In this document: in pieces, positions 19,415 through 27,219 of the stretch
Layout of the letters: each line of letters starts with the position of its first letter
Position numbering within the stretch: position 1 is the first letter of the stretch
DNA from: Gammaproteobacteria bacterium
GTDB taxonomy: Bacteria; Pseudomonadota; Gammaproteobacteria; Tenderiales; Tenderiaceae
NCBI GenBank assembly: GCA_021731365.1
Contig: JAKFXL010000016.1
Span: forward strand, 62,001-126,000
Reading direction: 5' to 3'
DNA: 64,000 nucleotides
Made by a program: the position numbers and the translations under genes
The notes under the pieces: generated by a model
The model's database searches: none
Seen by the model: the letters and a program-made list of their open reading frames with translations, nothing else
Told to the model about the DNA's origin: nothing

Positions 19415-20155
19415 ATGGGCAATGTAGCAATCATTGGTGGCACAGGTTTAACCAGCCTCGCCGATCTGGAGATCATCAGACGTGAAGTGGTGCAAACCCC
19501 CTATGGTGAACCCTCAGGGGCGCTGACCCACGGTGTGCTGTGTGGCAAAGAGATTGTATTTATTGCCCGCCACGGCTACGGTCACACCATCCCACCCCAC
19601 AAAATCAACTACCGCGCCAATCTCTGGGCACTTAAACATGTGGGGGTGGAGCGCATTATTGCCATTGCCGCGGTGGGCGGGATTGCCAGTGATTTCCCAC
19701 CCAAAAAACTGGCGATTCCCGATCAGATCATCGACTACACCTGGTCACGCAAAAACACCTTCTTTGAAGAGGGGTTGGAAGAGGTGGTACATGTCGACTT
19801 CACCTTCCCTTATGATGAGTCGTTGCGCCAGATTTTGATCCAGGCGTGTCAGCAGGCAGGGGTTGAGTATTGTGATAGTGGTACCTATGGTGCCACCCAG
19901 GGGCCGCGTCTGGAGAGTGCTGCCGAAATCAACCGCTACGAGCGGGATGGTTGCACAATGGTAGGCATGACCGGCATGCCGGAAGCGGTGCTGGCACGCG
20001 AACTGGGCATGGCCTATGCCACCTGTGCGGTGAGTGTTAACTGGGCGGCGGGGCGCAGTGAAAACCTGATCACCATGGCGGATATTGAACGGTGCCTTAA
20101 AGAGGGAATGGACGGGATTCGTGCAATGTTTGCCAAGCTGGTACCGTTGCTTTAA
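19415..20155 (+). CDS. S-methyl-5'-thioinosine phosphorylase (MTAP/PNP family)
   Basis: Nucleoside phosphorylase of 246 residues. The frame is open from 19394, but the ATG at 19415 with AAAGGAAAT in front gives the family start MGNVAIIGGTG. Family blocks are RHGYGHTIPPHKINYRAN, GTYGATQGPRLES and GMTGMPEAVLARELG. Near the C-terminus the purine-contacting position reads VNWAAG: Asn where adenosine-specific MTAPs have Asp, which points to a 6-oxopurine such as methylthioinosine, as in Pseudomonas PA3004. The hypoxanthine product would be reused by the nearby hpt. The close link to nagZ is also seen in Pseudomonas. Confidence 0.88.
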   Translation: MGNVAIIGGTGLTSLADLEIIRREVVQTPYGEPSGALTHGVLCGKEIVFIARHGYGHTIPPHKINYRANLWALKHVGVERIIAIAAVGGIASDFPPKKLAIPDQIIDYTWSRKNTFFEEGLEEVVHVDFTFPYDESLRQILIQACQQAGVEYCDSGTYGATQGPRLESAAEINRYERDGCTMVGMTGMPEAVLARELGMAYATCAVSVNWAAGRSENLITMADIERCLKEGMDGIRAMFAKLVPLL

Positions 20156-20286
20156 CTGAGGCTGACTGCTGCGGGTTGAACAGAGCCCTGGCCATCAGTA
20201 TGCTCGGAATCTATATTTAGGCCTAGGTTTGTGGGCCTCGTGTTAGAGTGGAACTGCATTTTGTTTGATGTTTAAAGGGGATATGG

Positions 20287-20967
20287 ATGAAAAAGGCCGA
20301 GCTTCAACAGCGACAAGGGCTTAACCGCTCCACGGTACAACAGGCCATTACAGGTGGTGAGATGCAACACCAGCTGGCTGCCAGAATAAACAGTAGTCCA
20401 GCGATGATTGCCCAACGCAAACAGATAGAAACGCTAGAGAACAGCCCTTATGCGGCGGCACAGCTCAAAAAAATGGGCACTCTGTTCGGCACCGTGCAGC
20501 GGATGGAAGAGGACGAGTTGTTGCAAGGGAAGTTTGAAACAGTCCAGCGCATTGAAGAGGAGGAGCTGTTGCAGGGTAAGTTTGCAACAGGGCAGAGCGT
20601 CCAGCTCGAAGAGAATACTGTGACAAAAGCCAATAACACTGGTCTGCCCAATCAACTTAAGTCCGGCATTGAATCACTCTCTGGCATGTCGATGGACCAC
20701 GTTCAGGTTCACTACAATTCAGCCAAACCGGCGCAGCTTAACGCGCTGGCCTATGCCCAGGGCAGTGATATTCACGTCGCCTCTGGACAAGAGAAACATC
20801 TGCCTCATGAGGCCTGGCACGTGGTGCAACAGGCACAAGGGCGGGTTAAACCAACCACTCAGATGAAAGAGAGTGTGCCCGTCAATGATGATAAAGGGCT
20901 CGAGCAGGAGGCAGATGTGATGGGGGCAAAGGCGTTAGCAACAGGTGCAGCCAAGCTCGGTGGATAA
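20287..20967 (+). CDS. eCIS core domain (DUF4157) protein with 16-residue repeats
   Basis: A 226-residue soluble protein without signal peptide. The C-terminal half (about 118-195) is a DUF4157 domain: GIESLSGMSMDHVQVHYNS, then ALAYAQGSDIH and the metalloprotease-like motif LPHEAWHVVQQ. This domain is found in proteins linked to extracellular contractile injection systems and polymorphic toxins. The N-half contains two tandem 16-residue repeats of the form TVQR-I/M-EE-D/E-ELLQGKF (20491-20538 and 20539-20586), plus a decayed third copy. AAAGGGG precedes the ATG. No eCIS structural gene is nearby, so it is an orphan here; its role is unknown. Confidence 0.85.
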   Translation: MKKAELQQRQGLNRSTVQQAITGGEMQHQLAARINSSPAMIAQRKQIETLENSPYAAAQLKKMGTLFGTVQRMEEDELLQGKFETVQRIEEEELLQGKFATGQSVQLEENTVTKANNTGLPNQLKSGIESLSGMSMDHVQVHYNSAKPAQLNALAYAQGSDIHVASGQEKHLPHEAWHVVQQAQGRVKPTTQMKESVPVNDDKGLEQEADVMGAKALATGAAKLGG

Positions 20968-21022
20968 TAGGCACGAATGGTCGGCAAGGGTCAGTTTGGT
21001 CGAGTCATCTCTTTATCACAGG

Positions 21023-21051
21023 TTCCTTGAATTCTCGGGCTGTAGTAAAAT
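21023..21051 (+). promoter_or_regulatory. Candidate promoter of prfB
   Basis: TTCCTT (21023-21028) and TAAAAT (21046-21051) are spaced by 17 bases about 30 bases before the prfB start. The -35 box is poor, so this is only a suggestion. Confidence 0.3.
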
Positions 21052-21079
21052 GCGCGGTTTTTAGGCAAGAAGGCCCAAC

Positions 21080-22178
21080 ATGTTAGAAATCAATCTCATC
21101 GTCCGCAGAATCAAAGAGATGGCAGAGCGCACCGCCGCTCTTAGGGGGTATCTTTGACTTTGAGATCAAACAGGAGCGTCTGACCGAAGTTGAGCGTGAG
21201 CTGGAGCAACCCAAGATCTGGGACAATCCGGAACGCGCCCAGGCACTGGGCAAGGAGCGAGTGCAGCTGGAGCTGGTGGTCAAGACCATCACCGATCTGG
21301 AAGCCACACTCACCGACGCCACCGAGTTGTTGGAGATGGCGGGCGAGGAGGGGGACGAGGAGACCGTCGCTTCCGTGGTCAATGATCTGGACGAGCTGGA
21401 GAGACGTCTCGCCACTCTCGAATTCCGTCGTATGTTCTCCGGCGAGATGGACCCCAATAACGCCTTTCTCGACGTGCAGGCCGGTTCCGGTGGCACCGAG
21501 GCGCAGGATTGGGCCAGTATGTTGATGCGTATGTACTTGCGCTGGGGTGAGCGCAGCGGTTTTAAAACCGAGTTGATTGAAGTCTCCGACGGTGAAGTGG
21601 CGGGCATCAAAAGTGCCACCATCCGTTTTGAAGGTGAGTACGCCTACGGTTGGTTGCGTACCGAGACCGGTGTGCACCGCCTGGTGCGCAAGTCACCGTT
21701 TGATTCCGGCAATCGCCGCCACACCTCCTTCGCCTCAGTGTTTGTCTCGCCTGAAGTGGATGACGACATCAACATCGAGATTAACCCCGCCGATCTGCGT
21801 ATCGACGTCTACCGCGCCAGCGGTGCCGGTGGTCAGCACGTCAACCGTACTGAGTCGGCGGTGCGCATCACCCACATACCTACCAATGCCGTGGTGCAGT
21901 GTCAGAGCGACCGTTCACAGCATAAAAATAAAGACACTGCCATGAAACAGCTCAAGGCCAAACTCTATGAACTGGAGATGCAAAAGCGCCGCAGTGACCA
22001 ACAGGCGCTGGAGGCGACCAAGTCCGACATCGGTTGGGGCAGTCAGATTCGTTCTTACGTACTTGATCAGTCGCGCATCAAAGATCTGCGTACCGGCGTC
22101 GAGACTGGCAATACCCAGGCGGTGCTGGATGGTGACCTGGATCAATTTATCGAAGCCAGCTTGAAGAGCGGGCTTTAA
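21080..22178 (+). CDS. prfB: Peptide chain release factor 2, with programmed +1 frameshift
   Basis: Terminates translation at UGA and UAA. The gene is read as 21080-21154 joined to 21156-22178, giving 365 residues, the E. coli length. Translation begins at ATG 21080 and meets an in-frame TGA (21155-21157) after 25 codons, at the classic site AGGGGGTATCTTTGAC: an internal Shine-Dalgarno (AGGGGG), the slippery CTT and the poor stop context TGA-C. Low RF2 lets the ribosome slip +1 and complete the protein, an autoregulatory loop. Downstream, SPF (stop-codon recognition) and GGQ (250-252, peptidyl-tRNA hydrolysis) are both present. lysS follows after 25 bases, a conserved pairing. Confidence 0.97.
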
Positions 22179-22203
22179 TCAAACACAACGAAGATTAAAA
22201 CAA

Positions 22204-23721
22204 ATGACAGAACAGCAGAACAACGAACAGCAGATCGAAGCGATAGATGAAAACAGACTGATCGCCGAACGTCGTGCCAAACTGGCCGCGATCCGCGAAA
22301 AGGGCATCGCCTTCCCCAGCGACTTTCGCCGTGATGCGATGGCGGGCGAGGTGCTGGCCAAATATGAGGGTAAAACCAATGAAGAGCTTGAGGCCCTGCC
22401 CGTTCGAGTAAAGGTGGCGGGGCGCATGATGGCCAAACGCATCATGGGCAAGGCCAGCTTTGTAAAGATTCTCGACCAGTCCGGTTCTATCCAGCTGTTC
22501 CTGCAACGCGACGCCATCGGTGAAGAGCTTTACGCTGACTTCAAGGATTGGGATGTCGGCGATATCCTCGGCGCTGAAGGTGTGCTGTTCATAACCAAAA
22601 CCGGCGAACTTTCGATTAAGGTTGATCAACTGCGACTGCTGACCAAATCCCTGCGGCCACTGCCGGGCAAGTTTCATGGTCTGTCGGATCAAGAGACGCG
22701 CTACCGTCAACGCTATCTCGATCTGATCATGAATGAAGTCTCACGCGACACGTTTCTTACCCGCGTGCGCATCATCAACTACATCCGCGAGTTTCTGAAT
22801 AAACGTGGCTTCCTTGAAGTTGAAACGCCGATGATGCACTCCATCCCCGGAGGCGCCTCGGCCCGCCCCTTTGAGACCCATCACAACGCCCTCGATCTGG
22901 ATATGTTTCTGCGTATCGCGCCAGAACTCTATCTCAAACGTCTGGTGGTCGGTGGTTTTGAAAAGGTCTACGAGATCAATCGCAACTTCCGTAACGAAGG
23001 GGTTTCAACCCGTCACAACCCCGAGTTCACCATGCTCGAATTTTACGAGGCCTATGCCGACTACAACGACCTGATGGACACCACCGAAGCGCTGCTGCGC
23101 GGTATGGCGGAGACAATCTTGGGCAATACCATGGTCAGCTATCAGGGCGACGAGTATGACTTCGGCAAACCCTTCACCCGCATGACCGTGTGTGAGTCGA
23201 TTCTGCATTACAACAGTGATCTAACCGCTGCGGATATCGATACACTGGAGAGCGCCCGCGCTACCGCCAAAAAACTCGGCATCCACATCAAAGAGAGTTG
23301 GGGCTTGGGCAAGGTGCAGATCGAGATCTTTGATGAGACAGTCGAACATCAGCTTAAAAACCCAACCTTCATCACCGCCTATCCAACAGAGGTCTCACCG
23401 TTGGCGCGTCGTAACGACGACAACCCGCTGGTCACCGATCGTTTTGAATTTTTCATCGGCGGCCGCGAACTTGCCAACGGCTTTACCGAGTTGAACGACG
23501 CCGAAGATCAGGCCGAACGTTTCCGCAAACAGGTAGAAGAGAAAGATGCCGGTGACGATGAAGCGATGCACTACGACGCCGATTATGTGCGTGCCCTGGA
23601 ACATGGCTTGCCACCAACAGCAGGTGAGGGCATTGGCATCGATCGACTGGTGATGCTCTTTACCGATGCAGCTTCGATCCGTGATGTGTTGCTGTTTCCG
23701 CATATGCGTCCTGAGAGCTGA
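22204..23721 (+). CDS. lysS: Lysyl-tRNA synthetase, class II
   Basis: Charges tRNA-Lys with lysine. The 505-residue protein has an N-terminal OB-fold anticodon-binding domain (about 60-170, with [17 protein letters not shown]) and a class II catalytic domain with motif 1 ([15 protein letters not shown]), motif 2 ([15 protein letters not shown], then [15 protein letters not shown]) and motif 3 ([12 protein letters not shown]). It is probably co-transcribed with prfB and is followed by a strong terminator. Confidence 0.98.
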   Translation: MTEQQNNEQQIEAIDENRLIAERRAKLAAIREKGIAFPSDFRRDAMAGEVLAKYEGKTNEELEALPVRVKVAGRMMAKRIMGKASFVKILDQSGSIQLFLQRDAIGEELYADFKDWDVGDILGAEGVLFITKTGELSIKVDQLRLLTKSLRPLPGKFHGLSDQETRYRQRYLDLIMNEVSRDTFLTRVRIINYIREFLNKRGFLEVETPMMHSIPGGASARPFETHHNALDLDMFLRIAPELYLKRLVVGGFEKVYEINRNFRNEGVSTRHNPEFTMLEFYEAYADYNDLMDTTEALLRGMAETILGNTMVSYQGDEYDFGKPFTRMTVCESILHYNSDLTAADIDTLESARATAKKLGIHIKESWGLGKVQIEIFDETVEHQLKNPTFITAYPTEVSPLARRNDDNPLVTDRFEFFIGGRELANGFTELNDAEDQAERFRKQVEEKDAGDDEAMHYDADYVRALEHGLPPTAGEGIGIDRLVMLFTDAASIRDVLLFPHMRPES

Positions 23722-23742
23722 TTAGTTACAGCTGTGATGCAA

Positions 23743-23777
23743 ACATAAAACCGCCTGTATGGCGGTTTTATGTTTTT
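23743..23777 (+). terminator. Rho-independent terminator after lysS
   Basis: A 13-bp stem, ACATAAAACCGCC (23743-23755) with GGCGGTTTTATGT (23761-23773), a TGTAT loop and a following run of T. It ends the prfB-lysS transcript. Confidence 0.88.
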
Positions 23778-23956
23778 GTATGGGAATTTTTTGAGGTGAA
23801 GATTGTTTCGTTGACCCATCCATTTTTAACATAGCCCATGGCCGCGTTTTTATGCCACAGCCAGCGCCATTGACCGCCACACGATAATTCGCCATAGTGG
23901 CAACTCACTGCATGCGTGGGGTCATGTCATGGAAATCAAAACAACAATTCAGGTGT

Positions 23957-24022
23957 GTAGCCCGGATGAAACGTAGTGCAATCCGGGAGCAGCCCCCGGA
24001 ATTCGCTACGCTGCTTCCGGGC
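23957..24022. repeat. Dispersed repeat, family A, double (inverted) copy
   Basis: One arm runs from GTAGCCCGGATGAAACG through to ATCCGGG (23957-23987). The second arm, ending CTGCTTCCGGGC (about 23993-24022), is its imperfect reverse complement. The two arms could form a long hairpin. Related single arms lie at 25152-25183 and 28185-28220. The copy ends 36 bases before the HEPN-like gene. Confidence 0.75.
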
Positions 24023-24057
24023 AGCTTGCTGAGTGCGTTGGATAGGCAGGAAAACAG

Positions 24058-24978
24058 ATGATTGAAGTTCGATTTGGTTATCTTCAGGAACCGGCAGTTA
24101 TCGACTGGAGTGTCGCAACGATCAGGCCTCTCGACAACATCACCAATATCGTCAAGCAGGTGCAGACCCATGAATGTGCTTATGGTGACTGGTTTTATCC
24201 ACCACTTGAGACAGTCAAATTTGACTCCAAAGAGACAAAGAATGCGCCACTGGTTCCGACGGAAATATTCAGCCTGCCGGCCACGCACCTGCTTTCGTTC
24301 AAGAGTCAAGACTGGACGGATGAATGTGCCAATTTTATGATCGCCCTGTTCGGCATGCTCAAGGGGCGACGGCTGCAACGCGAAGGATGGCAGCATTTCT
24401 ACAAGGCGCCAATTGGCAAAATGCTGTGCGATTTCAACGCCGGCCAGAGGGAAATCACACAGGCTCTGGATAGGGCGAGTGACTTCTGGCTGAAACATGC
24501 TGATGCGGACACCCGAAAACTGGCATTCGGTGCGTTGCACTGGCACCTTTTCGCCCAGCTTTATCAACACAACTTCGAGCGATTCAATGCGCAATATACG
24601 GCGCTGGATGCGTGTTACAAGCTTGCCACGAAAACTTGGAAGGGCTTCCCCAAAAAACGCCCACCACATGCTGCACGAGCATCTGTTCTATGTGCGCAGA
24701 CGGGAGTGCCGATGCCTGAATGGGCGAGAATTACCCTCGTTGACCAGGAAAAAACCTGTGCCCTATCGGAGCGGCGGAATGCTCTGGTTCATGAGGCCAT
24801 GTACGGAGGCCTGCCAGTGGGATTTGCTTATCCTACGGAGCATAAGCAAATGGAATATGAACTGACCTTACTTGTTGCCCGTCTTCTGTTGCGTTTACTG
24901 GGTATAGAGAATGAATACACCCGGTCGGCTTGCACGATTGGTCAGACAATTGGATTTGGCTTCGATGCGAGACGTTAA
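24058..24978 (+). CDS. Uncharacterised protein with C-terminal HEPN-like domain
   Basis: A 306-residue soluble protein of unknown role. The C-terminal quarter (about 225-295) looks helical and contains RNALVH at 240-245, the RX4H motif that forms the active site of HEPN ribonucleases; the surrounding LSERRNALVHEAMYGG and a final Leu-rich helix (LLVARLLLRLLG) fit an ApeA-type HEPN layout. The first 200 residues match no motif I recognise. It stands alone, between dispersed palindromic repeats on both sides, in the gap between lysS and the ybjQ operon, so it may be a recent arrival. An RNase or abortive-infection role is possible but not shown. Confidence 0.6.
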   Translation: MIEVRFGYLQEPAVIDWSVATIRPLDNITNIVKQVQTHECAYGDWFYPPLETVKFDSKETKNAPLVPTEIFSLPATHLLSFKSQDWTDECANFMIALFGMLKGRRLQREGWQHFYKAPIGKMLCDFNAGQREITQALDRASDFWLKHADADTRKLAFGALHWHLFAQLYQHNFERFNAQYTALDACYKLATKTWKGFPKKRPPHAARASVLCAQTGVPMPEWARITLVDQEKTCALSERRNALVHEAMYGGLPVGFAYPTEHKQMEYELTLLVARLLLRLLGIENEYTRSACTIGQTIGFGFDARR

Positions 24979-25004
24979 CCTCGCCGTCCCCGTAGCCGGG
25001 TAGG

Positions 25005-25019
25005 GTGCGCTGTGCGCAC
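25005..25019. repeat. Short palindrome GTGCGC-tgt-GCGCAC
   Basis: A perfect 6-bp inverted repeat with a 3-base loop, preceded by TAGG, in the repeat-rich gap behind the HEPN-like gene. It resembles short mobile palindromes common in gammaproteobacterial gaps; only this copy is seen here. Confidence 0.45.
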
Positions 25020-25106
25020 GCTGACTGGAGATGAATCATGTGTGTATGGCGAGCCCCACGAACTGAAGGCGGAGTTGGCGATTTTGACTTTTATCAGACA
25101 AGCCGT

Positions 25107-25151
25107 GTAGGGCACGGCTTTATCGTGCCCACGCGAGTTAATACAGCAAGG
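25107..25151. repeat. Dispersed repeat, family B, copy 1
   Basis: GTAGGGCACGGCTTTATCG is followed by TGCCCACGC and GTTAATACAGCA. It has a 7-bp stem GGGCACG/CGTGCCC (25110-25116 with 25124-25130). A partial second copy is at 30572-30605. It abuts a family A arm. Confidence 0.6.
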
Positions 25152-25183
25152 TAGCCCAGATGAAGCGTAGCGCAATCCGCGAG
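25152..25183. repeat. Dispersed repeat, family A, single arm
   Basis: GTAGCCCAGATGAAGCGTAG and the following CGCAATCCG match the left arm of the copy at 23957 with a few changes. It marks the right side of the segment carrying the HEPN-like gene, in the same orientation as the left arm. Confidence 0.65.
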
Positions 25184-25260
25184 TTGCCTCTCTTTAATCT
25201 CCAGCGTTGCTTTTAAGCTACTTTTTAAACAATGGTTTTGAAAATATCAAAGGAAACAAC

Positions 25261-25575
25261 ATGCTATTAACCAACCTTGAAATCGTGCCGGGCCGGATGG
25301 TGAAAGAACACCTGGGGCTGGTGCAAGGCAACTCTGTGCGGGCCAAACATGTGGGGCGCGACATTATGGCGAGCCTTAAAAATATTTTTGGTGGTGAGCT
25401 GAAGGGGTACACCGAATTGTTGCAGGAGTCACGTGAGGAGGCGGTCTCGCGTATGGTGCAGCAGGCGGAGGCAGCGGGGGCAAATGCGGTGCTGAATATT
25501 CGCTTTTCTACGTCGTCGGTCACCCAAGGTGCAGCAGAGCTGTATGCCTACGGCACTGCTGTGATTCTGGATTAG
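25261..25575 (+). CDS. ybjQ: YbjQ/UPF0145 family protein
   Basis: A 104-residue protein of the YbjQ (putative heavy-metal-binding) family. The ATG at 25261 behind AAAGGAAAC is chosen over an in-frame codon at 25207. Typical blocks are the N-terminal LEIVPGR, the GRDIMASLKNIFGGELKGYTELL segment (as GRDIMA, then GGELKGYTELL), EAVSRMVQQAEAAGANAVLNIRF and the C-terminal YAYGTAV. Family members form small oligomeric discs; despite the name, metal binding is unproved. It is first of three closely spaced genes with a second YbjQ paralogue and an M48 peptidase. Confidence 0.9.
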   Translation: MLLTNLEIVPGRMVKEHLGLVQGNSVRAKHVGRDIMASLKNIFGGELKGYTELLQESREEAVSRMVQQAEAAGANAVLNIRFSTSSVTQGAAELYAYGTAVILD

Positions 25576-25581
25576 ACCCGT

Positions 25582-26064
25582 ATGTTTGATCTGATTGTTT
25601 TTCTTGTGCTGTTGGGGCTGGGGTATGGTTTTGGTCGGGTGGCCGAGCAGCGCCACTACAAATCCATTATTGCACGTGAGAGTGATCTGAATCGTATCCC
25701 TGCGATTGCGCTACGTCTGCCACCGCCATCGCTTGTTCCTCAACGCACTCAGCTGGTGACGGGCAGCGTGGTGATCTCAATTGATTACTTTAAACGTATT
25801 GCTGCTGGCTTGCGTGGTTTGGTGGGTGGGCGGATGAGGAGTTATGAGACGCTGCTTGACCGTGCCCGCCGCGAGGCGGTGTTGCGTATGAAGGAGCAGG
25901 CCGATGGCTTGGGCGCCAAGATGGTCTTTAATATTAAGTTGGAGACCGCCAGTATCCATAAAGGGCGCAAGAACAAGATCGGTTCGGTTGAAGTATTGGC
26001 TTATGGCACAGCGATTATTCCCGTTGTTGCACCCGTTGTAATCCCCACTGTAATAGGAGAGTGA
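25582..26064 (+). CDS. Membrane-anchored YbjQ-like protein
   Basis: A 160-residue paralogue of the preceding gene. Residues 3-18 (LIVFLVLLGLGYGFG) form a membrane anchor, then a linker to about residue 55, then a YbjQ-like domain with GLRGLVGGRMRSYETLL, ARREAVLRMKEQADGLGAKMVFNI and VLAYGTAI. Starting six bases after the first ybjQ stop and overlapping the next gene by four (GTGA), it must be co-translated with both. The repeat of the same fold in soluble and anchored form suggests the two associate at the membrane with the peptidase; that is inference. Confidence 0.8.
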   Translation: MFDLIVFLVLLGLGYGFGRVAEQRHYKSIIARESDLNRIPAIALRLPPPSLVPQRTQLVTGSVVISIDYFKRIAAGLRGLVGGRMRSYETLLDRARREAVLRMKEQADGLGAKMVFNIKLETASIHKGRKNKIGSVEVLAYGTAIIPVVAPVVIPTVIGE

Positions 26065-26918
26065 GCCTGGAATACAAACAGGTCCAGCCGCCGGAAGGCA
26101 TCAATACCAGTAATGAGCATCCACTCAAAGAGTTTGGCTTGCTGCTGGCGGCTGTTGTGTTGTTTATTGTGGTGATTGTTGTCTCACTTGGTTTGGCTGC
26201 CCATCTGCTGGCACCTTTTATTCCGTTTAGTGCGGAACAGAAGATGGCAAATATGTTTGTCAGTCAGCTCAAAGATAAGCATGTGACGCCAGATGAGACC
26301 GCGATGACAGGCTACCTGCAGTCGTTAGCGGAGCGTGTGGCGGTGGCGGAGGGGTTGCCGGAAGGGATGACTATTACGGTTCATTACATCAATGATGAGA
26401 CGGTGAATGCCTTTGCCACACTGGGTGGCCATCTGTTTTTCTTTCGTGGTTTGTTGCAGAACGTTCCTAATGAAAATGCCCTGGCGATGGTGATGGCCCA
26501 TGAAATTGCCCATGTTAAGTATCGCCACCCAATCAAGTCGCTGGGACGTGGTGTGATTACGGGAACGGCTATTGCCGTGGTTAGTAGTGCGGCCGGTGCT
26601 TCTATAATGAGTGATGTGCTGGGTGGAGCGGGGCTATTGACGGCGCTTAAATTCAGCCGTGAACAAGAACAGCAGTCTGATGAAACTGCGTTGCAGGCCC
26701 TGGCACGGCTCTATGGCCATGTGGCGGGGGCTGATGTGTTGTTTAATGTATTGGAACAGCTGCATGAACATGGTGGCCAGCCGCCAGAGTTTTTTAGTAG
26801 TCATCCACAAACGGCCAACCGGATTGAAAGCATTGCCGCTATGGCAAGTCAGCATAACTGGCCAACTACGGGTGTGATTACGCCTTTGCCGCCTGAATTT
26901 GGTGATTGGTTAAAGTAG
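26061..26918 (+). CDS. M48-family membrane metallopeptidase
   Basis: Zinc metallopeptidase of 285 residues starting at GTG 26061. One N-terminal membrane helix (about 29-54) is followed by a periplasmic-type M48 domain with the zinc motif HEIAH at 147-151 and the downstream third ligand in the REQEQQSDETALQAL segment (Glu and Asp). This matches the BepA/Oma1-like branch rather than multi-pass HtpX. The SHPQTANRIE motif near the end is the family hallmark. It closes the YbjQ-YbjQ-M48 operon. Substrates are unknown. Confidence 0.9.
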   Translation: MSLEYKQVQPPEGINTSNEHPLKEFGLLLAAVVLFIVVIVVSLGLAAHLLAPFIPFSAEQKMANMFVSQLKDKHVTPDETAMTGYLQSLAERVAVAEGLPEGMTITVHYINDETVNAFATLGGHLFFFRGLLQNVPNENALAMVMAHEIAHVKYRHPIKSLGRGVITGTAIAVVSSAAGASIMSDVLGGAGLLTALKFSREQEQQSDETALQALARLYGHVAGADVLFNVLEQLHEHGGQPPEFFSSHPQTANRIESIAAMASQHNWPTTGVITPLPPEFGDWLK

Positions 26919-27219
26919 TCTGTACAGTAGGTTTGATGGATGTTTGGTCTGGTTATATTGTTACGTACTTACCTCTGAAACCGATTCTTGAATAGGCAAT
27001 TTTTCTCCGCACTTGTCATTGTTCTCTAATTGTTGCGGCAACGCGCTGCCGCACCAGGTTGGTTATACCCTGGATCTATCCTGTTATTTTGATTGGCCCG
27101 CACCTTGCTATATAGGCTTTAGTAGTTTGGGTTATAAAAACAGTGGCTGGTGCAGGGTGTTGAGTCGAATAACTCCACTTCTGATGGCTGTTTGCAATCA
27201 ATCTGATCGAGGAGTGTGT
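26919..27219. other. 301-base gap before the methyltransferase gene
   Basis: No convincing gene. It holds a short hairpin, TGCGGCA (27034-27040) with TGCCGCA (27047-27053), without a T tract, and a possible -10 TATATA near 27110. The reading frame of the methyltransferase is open through part of it, but lacks family similarity and a ribosome site. Confidence 0.5.

Noticed and set aside
23905..24669. 254-codon minus-strand frame opposite the HEPN-like gene
   Set aside because: It crosses the palindromic repeat and has no ribosome site; the plus frame has the RX4H motif and an AGGA site.
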